Positions 24,201 to 32,993 of a stretch of 64,000 nt of DNA are shown one piece after another (the first letter of the stretch is position 1; every line of letters begins with the position of its first letter). The notes beneath the pieces were generated by a model, which saw only the letters and a list, made by a program, of their open reading frames with translations, did no database searches and was not told the DNA's origin. The DNA comes from Streptomyces xanthophaeus (GTDB lineage: Bacteria > Actinomycetota > Actinomycetes > Streptomycetales > Streptomycetaceae): contig NZ_JOFT01000017.1 in the NCBI RefSeq assembly GCF_000725805.1, positions 1-64,000 of the forward strand. Direction: 5' to 3'. Position numbers and translations under genes: made by a program.

Positions 24201-25685
24201 CTAGTGGTACTCGGGCTGCGTCTGCACGTTGAGCCGGTCGATGCGCACCCACTTGGCACTGTCGGTGCGCCAGTCGTCCAGCCTCAGCACGTCGAGGCCC
24301 TTGGCGATGTCGTTCGAATAGATGTGCCCGTTGTAGTAGTACGCCGACCAGGAGCCGCCCGTCGCGAGCTGGTCGGTGCTGAGCGGGCCGCGCTCGAAGT
24401 AGCCGATCTCCCGGGGGCGGGTGGAATCGGTGAAGTCCCACACCGAGATGCCGCCCTGGTACCAGGCCTGGACCATGATGTCGCGGCCGCCGCCGACCGG
24501 GATCAGCGAGCCGTTGTGGGCCACGCAGTTCTCGGTGTCGGCCTGGTGGCGCGGGATCTTGAAGTAGCTGCGGAAGCCGAGCTTGCGCTGGTCGCCGCGG
24601 CCGGTGAGGTCGTAGATCCCGTTGGCGCCCCGGTTCGGGCCGGTGGCCTCGTTGCAGGTCGCGCCGACGCCGCCGCCGAGCTCGTCGGTGAACACCACCT
24701 TGTCCGCGCGCTCGTTGAAGGTCGCCGAGTGCCAGAACGCGAAATTCACGTTGTCCTGCACCCGGTCGATGACCCTCGGCTGTTCGGGCTTGCTGATGTC
24801 GAAGAGGATGCCGTCACCCATGCAGGCGCCGGCGGCCAGGTTCTTCGAGGGCAGCACGGTGATGTCGTGGCAGCCGGTGGTCTTGGAGACGCCCGGGTTC
24901 TGCGGTCCGCCCGGGTTGCCGCCGTCGGGGAAGAGCACGGGGAAGGCGACGACCGCGGCCTTCGTCGGCGCCTTCTTCGGGACCTTCACCACGGATATGC
25001 CGTCGTGCGGCGGCCGGCAGTCCGGGAACGCCTCGCTCGGCGAGTAGGAGGCGACGTAGAGGTAGATGTCCTTGGACCCGGCCAGGAGGGTGTGGGTGTG
25101 GGAACCGCAGGCCGTCTCCACGGACTTGATGTACTTGGGGTTCTTCTTGTCCTTGATGTCGAAGATCTTGATGCCCTCCCACGAGGACTTCTCCGTCGCG
25201 GGCTGCGAGACGCTGTTGCAGGAGTCGTCGCTGCGCGAGGAGTCGGTGGAGAGGAAGAGCAGGTCGCCGTGGACGGAGATGTCGTTCTGGCCGCCGGGGC
25301 AGAGCACCTGGCTGACGGTCTTGGGCGCCTTCGGGTTTCCGATGTCGTAGACGGTGAAGCCGTTGTAGTTGCCCGCGTAGGCGTACTTGCCCTGGAAGGC
25401 CAGGTCGGAGTTGGTGACGCCAGGGAAGGTGCTGGGTATGTTCGCCAGGTGTTTGATGTTACGGCTGTGGACGATCTCGTCCTTGCCGGGGATCTCGCCC
25501 GGGGCGATCTCCCTGCCCTCGGCGGGAACCGCGCTCTGACTGCTGCCGGTTCCGGGCGTTAAGTCGCCCGGGTCGGGCGAAGCGGCCGCGGGTCCGGCCG
25601 CGAGGAGCGAGACGAGCAGCCCGGCCGCGGCGGCCGCCGCTCCCAGACTCCTGTTCCGCACTCTTGTGGTGTGCAACGAGGTCAC
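24201..25685 (-). CDS. Secreted LVIVD-repeat beta-propeller protein
   Basis: A 494-residue exported protein. A signal peptide (RSLGAAAAAAGLLVSLLAAG, ending near AAAS about residue 35) is followed by LVIVD-type repeats that build a beta-propeller (YNGFTVYDIGNPKAPKTVSQ, EGIKIFDIKDKKNPKYIKSV, GDGILFDISKPEQPRVIDRV, GGISVWDFTDSTRPREIGYF). GTG 25685 is chosen because GGGAGG is placed correctly for it; an ATG at 25697 would put that site inside the gene. It is divergent from a DUF305 lipoprotein, a pairing I recall as frequent in Streptomyces. Function unknown; probably surface protein binding. Confidence 0.85.
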   Translation of the reverse strand: MTSLHTTRVRNRSLGAAAAAAGLLVSLLAAGPAAASPDPGDLTPGTGSSQSAVPAEGREIAPGEIPGKDEIVHSRNIKHLANIPSTFPGVTNSDLAFQGKYAYAGNYNGFTVYDIGNPKAPKTVSQVLCPGGQNDISVHGDLLFLSTDSSRSDDSCNSVSQPATEKSSWEGIKIFDIKDKKNPKYIKSVETACGSHTHTLLAGSKDIYLYVASYSPSEAFPDCRPPHDGISVVKVPKKAPTKAAVVAFPVLFPDGGNPGGPQNPGVSKTTGCHDITVLPSKNLAAGACMGDGILFDISKPEQPRVIDRVQDNVNFAFWHSATFNERADKVVFTDELGGGVGATCNEATGPNRGANGIYDLTGRGDQRKLGFRSYFKIPRHQADTENCVAHNGSLIPVGGGRDIMVQAWYQGGISVWDFTDSTRPREIGYFERGPLSTDQLATGGSWSAYYYNGHIYSNDIAKGLDVLRLDDWRTDSAKWVRIDRLNVQTQPEYH

Positions 25686-25761
25686 TTGCCCTCCCATGGG
25701 AGTCCGATCGGTTGCGTTCGTCGTGGGAACGGAACCTGGACCCCGGCAGTATCGTCTTTCC

Positions 25762-26442
25762 ATGGACATGGCAAAAGCCCTCCGGGGTCCCCGGGCCTTA
25801 TCAGCGCGGCTCGGCCGCTCCGCCGCGGTGGCCGTGGCCGCCGTCCTCCTGCTCCCCCTCACCGGCTGCCAGGACGAGGGCGCCGACGCCGGGGCGAAGG
25901 ACGGGCAGGCCTCGGTCATCGCCCCCGGCCGGCCCGGCGAGAAGGCCCGTACCCTCTCCCCCGAGCAGGCCGCCCGGGAACAGCCCGACGACAGCCCCAA
26001 CGCCGCCGACCACTCCTACGTCCAGCACATGACCGAGCACCACCGGCAGGCCCTCACCATGAGCGCACTGGCCCCGGACCGGGCGGCCGCCGAGGGGGTC
26101 AAACGGCTCGCGGAACGGATCGCGGCGGCGCAGAAGCCCGAGATCGCGGCGATGGAGGGCTGGGCGGCCCGCTATCCGGCCCCCGGCACAGGCTCCGCCG
26201 GACACGACCACGGCGCGATGCCGGGCATGGCCACGGCACAGCAGCTGGCGGAACTGGAGCAGGCTCGCGGCGCCGACTTCGACCGGCTCTTCCTGCGGCT
26301 GATGACCGCCCACCACGAGGGCGCGCTGAAGATGGCGGGCGAGGTGCTGGCCGACGGGAACAACGTGCTCGTCGAGGAGATGGCCAACGAGGTCGTGGCC
26401 ACCCAGAGCGCCGAGATCCACCGGATGCGCGCGATGGGCTGA
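25762..26442 (+). CDS. DUF305 lipoprotein
   Basis: A 226-residue lipoprotein with lipobox LPLTGC (Cys36), so it is anchored outside the membrane. Two DUF305 helical hairpins carry paired histidines (HSYVQHMTEHHRQAL and LMTAHHEGALKMA), plus a His/Met-rich linker (GHDHGAMPGMA). DUF305 proteins are often linked to copper or other metal handling, and the His/Met content fits that, as inference. It is divergent from the LVIVD propeller protein across 76 bp, suggesting shared control. Confidence 0.85.
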   Translation: MDMAKALRGPRALSARLGRSAAVAVAAVLLLPLTGCQDEGADAGAKDGQASVIAPGRPGEKARTLSPEQAAREQPDDSPNAADHSYVQHMTEHHRQALTMSALAPDRAAAEGVKRLAERIAAAQKPEIAAMEGWAARYPAPGTGSAGHDHGAMPGMATAQQLAELEQARGADFDRLFLRLMTAHHEGALKMAGEVLADGNNVLVEEMANEVVATQSAEIHRMRAMG

Positions 26443-26494
26443 CGGCCGGGGGCACCGGTGTCATGCTGGGACCACCTGCGGGAGGAGCTCCGCC

Positions 26495-27859
26495 GTGCTT
26501 CGTGTCGCCGTCGTCGGATCGGGCCCCAGCGGGGTGTACGCGGCTCAGACGCTGGCCCAGCAGCGTGAGGTGCCGGGCGTACGGGTGGACGTGCTGGACC
26601 GGCTGCCGGCCCCCTACGGGCTGGTGCGGTACGGCGTCGCCCCCGACCACGAGAAGATCAAGTCGCTCCAGGGCAGCCTGCGCACCGTGCTGGAGGACGA
26701 GCGGATCCGCTTCCTCGGCCGGGTCGAGGTGGGCGGGGAGCAGCTGTCCACCGGACGGCTGCTGGAGCTGTACCACGCGGTGGTGTACTGCGTGGGTGCG
26801 GCGCGGGACCGGCTGCTGGACATCCCGGGCGAGGAACTGGCCGGGGTGCACTCCGCCACGGCCTTCGTGTCCTGGTACAGCGGCCATCCGGACGCCTGCG
26901 CAGAGGAGTTCGGCCTGCCCGGGGTGAGTTCCGCGGTGGTGATCGGGGCGGGCAACGTCGCCGTGGACGTGACCCGGATCCTGGCCAGGGGCGTGCCGGA
27001 GCTGTCGCCGACCGACATGCCGCAGCCCGCGCTCGGGGCACTGGCCGCGAGCGGGCTGCGCACGGTGGCGATGGTGGCCCGGCGCGGGCCGTCCCAGGGC
27101 AAGTTCACCACCAAGGAGCTGCGCGAGCTGGGCACGCTGCCCTCGGTGGACGTCCTGGTGGACCCCGCCGAGCTGGCCCTGGACCCCGCGTACGCCGATC
27201 CGGCAGCGGCGGCGGCGCTCCCCGCGGCCGCACGCCGGAACCTGGAGGTGCTGCGCGGCTGGGCGGAGCGCGGCCCGGCGGACGGGCGGCGCCGCATCGC
27301 ACTGCGCTTCCACCTGCGCCCGGTGGAGGTGCTGGGCGGGCCGGACGGTCGCGTCCGGGCCGTGCGCTTCGAGCGGACGCTGCCGGACGGCCTCGGCGGG
27401 GTGACCGGCACGGGCACCTACGAGGACCTCCCGGCGGAGCTGGTGCTGCGTTCGGTGGGCTACCGCGGCGTCCCGCCGGCCGGCCTCCCCTTCGACTCCG
27501 CGAAGGGCACCGTCCCGCACGCGGCGGGCCGGGTGCTGCGCGCGGGACGGGCCTCGGTCGGCGAGTACGTGGCCGGATGGATCAAACGGGGCCCGACCGG
27601 GGTGATCGGCACCAACCGGCCCTGCGCCAAGGAGACCGTGTCCTCGCTGCTGCAGGACGCGGGGGCGCTGGCCCGGCGCGACCTTCCCGGTGACCCGCTG
27701 GACGCACTGCGTGCGGCGGGCCTGCGTCCGGTCCTGTGGCCGGGGTGGCTGGCCATCGAAGCGGCCGAGTCCGAGCTGGGCCGCTCCCTGGGCCGCGGCT
27801 CGGTCAAGATCCCGGACTGGCCGGGCCTCCTGGAGGCGGCCGGAGCCGAGACGGTCTAG
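26495..27859 (+). CDS. fprA: Ferredoxin-NADP+ reductase, FprA type
   Basis: A 454-residue adrenodoxin-reductase-type flavoprotein. The FAD site is VAVVGSGPSGVYAAQTL, the NADP site VVIGAGNVAVDVTRIL followed by RRGP, and the C-terminal FAD contact GWIKRGPTGVIGTNR. It shuttles electrons between NADPH and ferredoxin, for example to P450s. GTG 26495 has GGAGGAG upstream. Its TAG stop shares the palindromic CTAG with the stop of the convergent ArsR gene. The window also holds a reductase-less NO synthase (35140), a conceivable but unproven client. Confidence 0.93.
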   Translation: MLRVAVVGSGPSGVYAAQTLAQQREVPGVRVDVLDRLPAPYGLVRYGVAPDHEKIKSLQGSLRTVLEDERIRFLGRVEVGGEQLSTGRLLELYHAVVYCVGAARDRLLDIPGEELAGVHSATAFVSWYSGHPDACAEEFGLPGVSSAVVIGAGNVAVDVTRILARGVPELSPTDMPQPALGALAASGLRTVAMVARRGPSQGKFTTKELRELGTLPSVDVLVDPAELALDPAYADPAAAAALPAAARRNLEVLRGWAERGPADGRRRIALRFHLRPVEVLGGPDGRVRAVRFERTLPDGLGGVTGTGTYEDLPAELVLRSVGYRGVPPAGLPFDSAKGTVPHAAGRVLRAGRASVGEYVAGWIKRGPTGVIGTNRPCAKETVSSLLQDAGALARRDLPGDPLDALRAAGLRPVLWPGWLAIEAAESELGRSLGRGSVKIPDWPGLLEAAGAETV

Positions 27860-28206
27860 CCGGCGCCCAGGCGGGCCGCTTCGGAATCGGCTGCCGTGAG
27901 GACGGCGTCCAGCAGGCCCGGGAAGAGGGTCTCCAGGTCCGCGCGGCGCAGGGCGTTGAGCTTGGTCGTGCCGCGGTAGGTCTGCCGGACGAGGCCGCTC
28001 TCGCGCAGGACGCGGAAGTGGTGGGTGGTCGTGGACTTGGTGACCGGCAGGTCGAAGGAGGAGCAGGCCAGTTCCGTGTCGGTGGCGGCCAGGTCGCGGA
28101 CGATGGAGATCCGGACCGGGTCGGAGAGTGCGTGCAGGACGCCCTCCAGGCGGATCTCGGCCGTCCCGGGGTGGGCGAGGGTGCGGGCCGCTTCCCGTTC
28201 CGTCAT
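27856..28206 (-). CDS. ArsR-type winged-helix regulator
   Basis: A 116-residue HTH regulator of the ArsR/HTH_20 type (LEGVLHALSDPVRISIVRDL, then the recognition helix VTKSTTTHHFRVLRESGLV). It has no CxC-type metal site in the usual position; Cys in ELACSSFDLP is the only cysteine. ATG 28206 follows GGGAC. Copies of a CGTACGA-like motif occur in its own upstream region (28246-28267) and in front of the Old Yellow Enzyme gene on the same strand, making that enzyme the likely target. Confidence 0.88.
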   Translation of the reverse strand: MTEREAARTLAHPGTAEIRLEGVLHALSDPVRISIVRDLAATDTELACSSFDLPVTKSTTTHHFRVLRESGLVRQTYRGTTKLNALRRADLETLFPGLLDAVLTAADSEAARLGAG

Positions 28207-28245
28207 GTCCCTGCTCCGCTCGCTCGACTGCCTCTTCGGCCCCCA

Positions 28246-28267
28246 TCGTACGAGAACCGTCGTAGGA
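28246..28267. promoter_or_regulatory. CGTACGA-type motifs upstream of the ArsR gene
   Basis: TCGTACGAGAA (28246-28256) and CCGTCGTAGGA (28257-28267) resemble the four repeats in front of the Old Yellow Enzyme gene near 29470-29520. They start 40 bp upstream of the ArsR start codon. Confidence 0.45.
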
Positions 28268-28312
28268 CCCGTGCGGTGCTTCCCGGGTGCGGGGCACCCG
28301 GACCGCACGGGT
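28267..28312. terminator. Terminator of the Old Yellow Enzyme gene
   Basis: Outer arms ACCCGTGCGGT (28267-28277) and ACCGCACGGGT (28302-28312) enclose an inner CCGGGTGC/GCACCCGG stem. It lies 11 bases past the oxidoreductase stop and ahead of the ArsR gene, so the two genes are probably separate transcripts. Confidence 0.8.
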
Positions 28313-28323
28313 CCGGCGGAGGT

Positions 28324-29424
28324 TCACCAGGAGCGGTGGTACTGCTCCGGGATGCGGAGCTCCGCGCCCAGTTCGAGGGCGGCGCGGCGGGCCCAGTACG
28401 GGTCCCGCAGCAGCTCCCGCCCCAGCAGGACCGCGTCGGCCTCCCCGTTGGCCAGGATCTTCTCCGCCTGCGCCGGCTCGGTGATCAGGCCGACGGCGGC
28501 CACCGGGAGCGCGGTCTCGGCCTTGACCCGGGCGGCGAAGGGGACCTGGTAGCCGGGGCCGAGCGGGATCGTGACCCCGGGGGCGAGGCCGCCGGTGGAG
28601 ACGTCGAGCAGGTCGACCCCGTGCTCCAGCAGGAGGTCGGCCAGCCGGACGGTCTCGTCGGCGGTCCAGCCGTCCTCCTGCAGCCAGTCGGTGGCGGAGA
28701 TCCGGAAGAAGAGCGGGAGCTCCTGCGGCCACACCTCCCGTACGGCGTCGACGACTTCGAGGGCGAAGCGGGTGCGGTTCTCGAAGGAGCCGCCGTAGGC
28801 GTCGGTGCGCCGGTTGCTGGACGGGGAGAGGAACTCTCCGATGAGGTAGCCGTGGGCGCCGTGGATCTCGATGACCTCGTAGCCCGCGGCCAGGGCCCGC
28901 CCGGCGGCGGCCGCGAACTGGCCGGTGATCTCGTGGATCTCATCGACCGTCAGCTCGTGCGGCACCGGATGGCCTTCGGCGAAGGGCACCTCGCTCGGGG
29001 CGACCGGACGCCAGCCGTGCGCCTCGGGCCCGACCGGGCGGCCGCCCTTCCAGGTGCGGTCGGTCGAGGCCTTGCGGCCCGCGTGGCCGATCTGGATGCC
29101 GGGGACCGTGCCCTGGGACTTGAGGAAGGCGGTGATCCGGCGCAGCGCCTCGACCTGGGTGTCGTTCCAGATGCCGAGGTCGTAGGGGGAGATCCGGCCC
29201 TCCGGCGAGACGGCGGTGGCCTCCTGGAGGATCAGTCCGGTGCCGCCGGTGGCGCGGGCCGCGTAGTGGGCGAAGTGCCAGTCGCCCGCGACGCCGGCGT
29301 CGGGGCCGGAGGGCTCGGCGCTGTACTGGCACATGGGGGCCATCCACACGCGGTTCGGGACCGTGACCGTACGCAGGGTCCACGGCGCGAACAGGGCGGA
29401 GAAGGCGGCGGGGGCAGTACTCAT
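28324..29424 (-). CDS. Old Yellow Enzyme-family NADH:flavin oxidoreductase
   Basis: A 366-residue FMN-dependent ene-reductase of the YqjM/NamA type. Visible marks are VPNRVWMAPMCQYSA (with the regulatory Cys of this class), GIQIGHAGRKAS, the active-site HGAHGYLIGEFLSP and GRELLRDPYWARRAA. It reduces activated C=C bonds of electrophiles such as enals and maleimide-like compounds with NAD(P)H. The upstream region has four copies of a CGTAC-based motif, so control by the adjacent ArsR protein is likely; a reactive-electrophile sensor is a reasonable guess. Confidence 0.93.
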   Translation of the reverse strand: MSTAPAAFSALFAPWTLRTVTVPNRVWMAPMCQYSAEPSGPDAGVAGDWHFAHYAARATGGTGLILQEATAVSPEGRISPYDLGIWNDTQVEALRRITAFLKSQGTVPGIQIGHAGRKASTDRTWKGGRPVGPEAHGWRPVAPSEVPFAEGHPVPHELTVDEIHEITGQFAAAAGRALAAGYEVIEIHGAHGYLIGEFLSPSSNRRTDAYGGSFENRTRFALEVVDAVREVWPQELPLFFRISATDWLQEDGWTADETVRLADLLLEHGVDLLDVSTGGLAPGVTIPLGPGYQVPFAARVKAETALPVAAVGLITEPAQAEKILANGEADAVLLGRELLRDPYWARRAALELGAELRIPEQYHRSW

Positions 29425-29470
29425 CAGGGCTCTCCAGAGGTCACCGGGCGCGCCGGGGATCGACGGCTAA

Positions 29471-29521
29471 GTACGAGGTTCACCGTACTACGAAATTCCT
29501 CGTACTACGAGACCTCTCGTA
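29471..29521. promoter_or_regulatory. Cluster of four CGTAC-based repeats upstream of the OYE gene
   Basis: GTACGAGG (29471-29478), CGTACTACGA (29484-29493), TCGTACTACGA (29500-29510) and CTCGTACAAG (29517 on) occur within about 55 bp, in both orientations. The cluster overlaps the last codons and stop of the wax ester synthase gene. The same core occurs at the ArsR promoter. Confidence 0.5.
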
Positions 29522-30839
29522 CAAGTGCGTCCAGTTCCGCGCGCAGCGCCCCCGCCAGGTCCCCCAGGTCCGGCACCGCGGCGGCGTCGGCGACCAGGCC
29601 GTAGTGGACCGTCCCCTTGTACGTGGAGACCGCGACGGCCAGGGCCTGCCCGCGGGCCAGCGGGGCGAGCGGGTAGACCTCCCGGACCCGGCTGCCGCCG
29701 AGGGTGAAGGTGAGGCCGGGGAGCGGGACGCTGGTGACGAGGATGTCGAAGAGCAGCCGGGCGGCCTGGGCCACGAGCGGGCCGCCGAGCCGGTGGCCGA
29801 GCGGATGGACGTGGTCGGCGAGCAGGGCCACGGCCCCGGCACCGCGGGCGGGCCCCGCGTCCTTGTTGCGGTCCATGCCGCTGCGTACGGACCCCAGGCG
29901 GCGCAGGGCGTCGGGCTCGGCGAGCGGGAGCCGGAGCAGGTAGCCGGAGAGCCGGTTGGCGGCCCCGCCGGAGGCCCCCGGTCCACGGCGGCGGGACACG
30001 GGGATCAGCGCGCGCGGACCGGGGCCCCGGGGCTCGGGGTCGCCGCGGCCCTCCAGCCAGCGCCGCAGCGCGCCCGCGACCAGGGCGATCAGCACGTCGT
30101 TGACCGTGCCCCCGGCGGCCTTGCGGATCAGGTTGACCTCGTCCAGGTCCAGGGCGAGCCCCGCCACCGCGCGGACCCCCGGCCGGGCCGGGGCCGCCAT
30201 GAGGTCCGTGGTCAGGGCCGCGGGGACGCCGAGCGGCAGTCCGGACCGCGCCATCGCGGCGCCGATCTCCAGGGCCTGGCCTACGTCCTGGACCCGGGCC
30301 GCCAGAGCCCCGGGCAGACGGCGCAGGGCGGAGCCCGGGCGCGGTGCGGGCACCGGCCGCGCGGGGCTCCGTAGCGCCGGGCCCTCGTCGAAGAGGGCGG
30401 CCGCCAGGGCGAGCGCGCCCAGGCCGTCGGCGAGGGCGTGGTGGAACTTGAAGAGCACCGCGAAGGAGTCCGGGTCCGGTCCGGCCAGTACGTGCGCCTC
30501 CCACGGCGGCAGTTCCCGGTCCAGCGGGCGCGCCATCAGCGGCCCGGCGGCGGTGTGCGGGTCGGGCGTGTCCGTCGGTACGAGGAACACGTGCCGGGCC
30601 GCGTCGAAGTCCGGGTCGCAGGCCCAGGCGGCCGCGCCGAAGGGCAGCAGCACGTCGTGGATGCGGCGGCGCAGGCCCGGCACGGCGGCGCAGCGGTCGG
30701 TCAGCAGTGCGGCGGCGCGTTCGGCGGCGCCCGGTCCGGCGGCGGTGAACACGGCGAGGGCGCCGAGGTGCATGGGGTGGGCGGCGGATTCGATCCGCCA
30801 GAAGGCGAGGTCGAGCGGGGACAGGTGCTCAGTGGCCAC
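29505..30839 (-). CDS. Wax ester synthase / diacylglycerol acyltransferase
   Basis: A 444-residue WS/DGAT-family enzyme. The catalytic motif HHALADG (in VLFKFHHALADGLGALAL) is intact. The C-terminal DUF1298 half shows GGTVNDVLIALVAGALRRWL and VTSVPLPGLTFTLGGSRV. It esterifies fatty acyl-CoA with diacylglycerol or long alcohols, making storage triacylglycerol or wax, typical of streptomycetes. GTG 30839 has GAGAGGA upstream. The 3' end carries part of the promoter region of the next gene. Confidence 0.92.
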   Translation of the reverse strand: MATEHLSPLDLAFWRIESAAHPMHLGALAVFTAAGPGAAERAAALLTDRCAAVPGLRRRIHDVLLPFGAAAWACDPDFDAARHVFLVPTDTPDPHTAAGPLMARPLDRELPPWEAHVLAGPDPDSFAVLFKFHHALADGLGALALAAALFDEGPALRSPARPVPAPRPGSALRRLPGALAARVQDVGQALEIGAAMARSGLPLGVPAALTTDLMAAPARPGVRAVAGLALDLDEVNLIRKAAGGTVNDVLIALVAGALRRWLEGRGDPEPRGPGPRALIPVSRRRGPGASGGAANRLSGYLLRLPLAEPDALRRLGSVRSGMDRNKDAGPARGAGAVALLADHVHPLGHRLGGPLVAQAARLLFDILVTSVPLPGLTFTLGGSRVREVYPLAPLARGQALAVAVSTYKGTVHYGLVADAAAVPDLGDLAGALRAELDALVREVS

Positions 30840-30974
30840 TGAGGTCCTCTCGCGTGCGGCGGTGGTGGCCTGAAGTCAACCCATTGCGAACACCTCCATG
30901 CAAGCAGCAGCCATTTCCGATCTGTGAACGGTCGGTATCGATCAGCCCCTCTGCGCCCCGCGCTGCCCGCCGGG

Positions 30975-30989
30975 CCACTGTCAGTGGGC
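30975..30989. promoter_or_regulatory. Palindrome in the WS/DGAT-BNR divergent region
   Basis: CCACTGTCAGTGG (30975-30987) is a perfect 13-bp palindrome in the 228-bp non-coding gap between the divergent wax synthase (30839) and BNR-repeat (31068) genes. It could be an operator or a hairpin; the rest of the gap shows nothing I can name. Confidence 0.35.
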
Positions 30990-31067
30990 GGGTGCAGACT
31001 GGCCGAAAGACACGCACGACGACACCCGAACGCCCGCTGAGGACGACGAAGTCCGGAGGTGCCGGCC

Positions 31068-32159
31068 ATGGCCGACGTACTGCTGCTCGTAGGAACCCGC
31101 AAGGGACTGTTCACCGGCCGACGCCGGGGGGACGGCCCCTGGGAGTTCGACGGGCCCCATTTCAACGCCCAGGCCGTCTACGCGGTGGCGGTCGACCGGC
31201 GCGGCCCCGCACCCCGGCTGCTGGTGGGGGCGGACAGCCTGCACTGGGGGCCGTCCGTCTTCAGCTCCGACGACCTGGGCGCGACCTGGCGGGAGCCCGC
31301 GGCCGCGGCGGTGAAGTTCCCCAAGGACACCGGCGCCTCTCTGGAGCGGGTCTGGCAGCTGCATCCGGCCGGGCCCGAGGCCCCGGACGTGGTGTACGCG
31401 GGCACCGAACCGGCCGCCCTGTTCCGCTCGGCCGACCGCGGCGAGTCCTTCGAGCTGGTCCGGCCGCTGTGGGAGCACCCGAGCCGCAAGAGCTGGGAGC
31501 CGGGCGGCGGCGGTGAGGGCCTGCACACGGTGATCACCGATCCGCGCGACCCGGACGCGGTCACGGTGGCGGTCTCCACCGCCGGGGTGTTCCGGACCAA
31601 GGACGGCGGGGCGAGCTGGTCCCCGTCCAACGACGGGGTCTCGGCGGTGTTCCTGCCGGATCCGAATCCGGAATTCGGCCAGTGCGTGCACAAGATCGCC
31701 CAGGACGCCGGGGACACGGACAGGCTGTACCTGCAGAACCACTGGGGCGTCTACCGCAGCGACGACGCGGGGGCCCGCTGGACCGACATCGGGGGCGGCC
31801 TGCCCTCCGACTTCGGCTTCGCGGTGGCCGCCCATCCGCACCGGCCCGACACCGCCTACGTCTTCCCCCTCAACGCCGACTCCGACCGGGTCCCGGCAGA
31901 GCACCGCTGCCGGGTCTTCCGGACCCAGGACGCGGGCGCCACCTGGGAGCCCCTGTCGCGCGGACTGCCCGCCGGGGACCACTACGGCACGGTCCTGCGC
32001 GACGCCCTGTGCACGGACGACGCGGACCCGGCCGGGGTCTACTTCGGCAACCGCAACGGCGAGGTGTACGCCAGCCACGACGACGGGGACACCTGGCAGC
32101 TGCTGGCCGAACACCTGCCGGACGTGCTGTGCGTAAGGGCGGCGCAGCTCGGCGGGTAG
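31068..32159 (+). CDS. BNR/sortilin-like beta-propeller protein
   Basis: A 363-residue protein with repeated Asp-box (BNR) motifs: SSDDLGATWREP, SADRGESFELV, TKDGGASWSPS, SDDAGARWTDI, TQDAGATWEPL, SHDDGDTWQLL. These build a beta-propeller like the VPS10/YCF48 and sialidase folds. No signal peptide is evident, so it is probably cytoplasmic. Sialidase catalytic residues are not apparent; a binding or hydrolase role is unknown. ATG 31068 has GGAGG eight bases upstream. It lies 52 bp before ung. Confidence 0.85.
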   Translation: MADVLLLVGTRKGLFTGRRRGDGPWEFDGPHFNAQAVYAVAVDRRGPAPRLLVGADSLHWGPSVFSSDDLGATWREPAAAAVKFPKDTGASLERVWQLHPAGPEAPDVVYAGTEPAALFRSADRGESFELVRPLWEHPSRKSWEPGGGGEGLHTVITDPRDPDAVTVAVSTAGVFRTKDGGASWSPSNDGVSAVFLPDPNPEFGQCVHKIAQDAGDTDRLYLQNHWGVYRSDDAGARWTDIGGGLPSDFGFAVAAHPHRPDTAYVFPLNADSDRVPAEHRCRVFRTQDAGATWEPLSRGLPAGDHYGTVLRDALCTDDADPAGVYFGNRNGEVYASHDDGDTWQLLAEHLPDVLCVRAAQLGG

Positions 32160-32211
32160 CGGCCCGGAACGGGTGGAGGGCGCGGCCGTTGGGCCAGTAG
32201 AGTGATCCACT

Positions 32212-32898
32212 GTGGCACCACGACCCTTGAACGAGATCGTCGAGCCGGGCTGGGCCCGGGCTCTTGAGCCGGTGGCGGGGCAGATCGCCGCCATGGGCGA
32301 CTTCCTGCGCACCGAGATCGCCGCGGGGAGGACCTACGTCCCCGCCGGGGCCCATGTGCTGCGCGCCTTCCAGCAGCCCTTCGACGAGGTCAAGGTCCTC
32401 ATCGTCGGGCAGGACCCCTACCCCACCCCGGGGCACGCCGTGGGGCTGTCCTTCTCGGTGGCTCCCGAGGTGCAGCCGGTGCCGCCCAGCCTGGACAACA
32501 TCTTCCTGGAACTCCACCGGGACCTGGGGACCGGGCGGCCCGCGAACGGCGACCTCACCCCGTGGACGCGCCAGGGCGTACTGCTGCTGAACCGCTCCCT
32601 GACCACGGCACCCCGCCGGTCCAACGCCCACCAGGGCAAGGGCTGGGAGGCCGTCACCGACCAGGCCATCCGGGCCCTGGCCGCCCGCGGCAAGCCGCTC
32701 GTCTCCGTCCTCTGGGGCCGGGCGGCGCGCAACCTGCGCCCGCTGCTCGGCGACCTGCCCGTGGTGGAGTCCTCCCACCCCTCCCCCAAGTCGGCCGACT
32801 ACGGGTTCTTCGGCTCCCGGCCGTTCAGCCGGACCAACGCGCTGCTCGAGGGCCAGGGTGCACAGCCTGTCGACTGGCGCTTGCCGTCCGTTAGTTGA
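32212..32898 (+). CDS. ung: Uracil-DNA glycosylase
   Basis: A 228-residue family-1 UDG that removes uracil from DNA to start base-excision repair. The catalytic water-activating motif [16 protein letters not shown] and the DNA-intercalation motif [21 protein letters not shown] hold the key Asp and His. Length is normal. The start is GTG 32212. Neighbours (BNR protein, CbiX-like protein) match the arrangement I remember around ung in streptomycetes. Confidence 0.97.
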   Translation: MAPRPLNEIVEPGWARALEPVAGQIAAMGDFLRTEIAAGRTYVPAGAHVLRAFQQPFDEVKVLIVGQDPYPTPGHAVGLSFSVAPEVQPVPPSLDNIFLELHRDLGTGRPANGDLTPWTRQGVLLLNRSLTTAPRRSNAHQGKGWEAVTDQAIRALAARGKPLVSVLWGRAARNLRPLLGDLPVVESSHPSPKSADYGFFGSRPFSRTNALLEGQGAQPVDWRLPSVS

Positions 32899-32993
32899 CC
32901 TTTCTCATATTCACCGGATAAATACGGACAGATGCCATCGGAGCCAGCCCTGCCCGAACACCCGGTTCCGATAAGCCAGTAGCATGCGGCGCC

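Noticed and set aside
26099..28732. An 877-codon minus-strand open frame across fprA and DUF305
   Set aside because: Low-complexity Pro/Arg/Gly translation and complete overlap with well-supported genes; no ribosome binding site.
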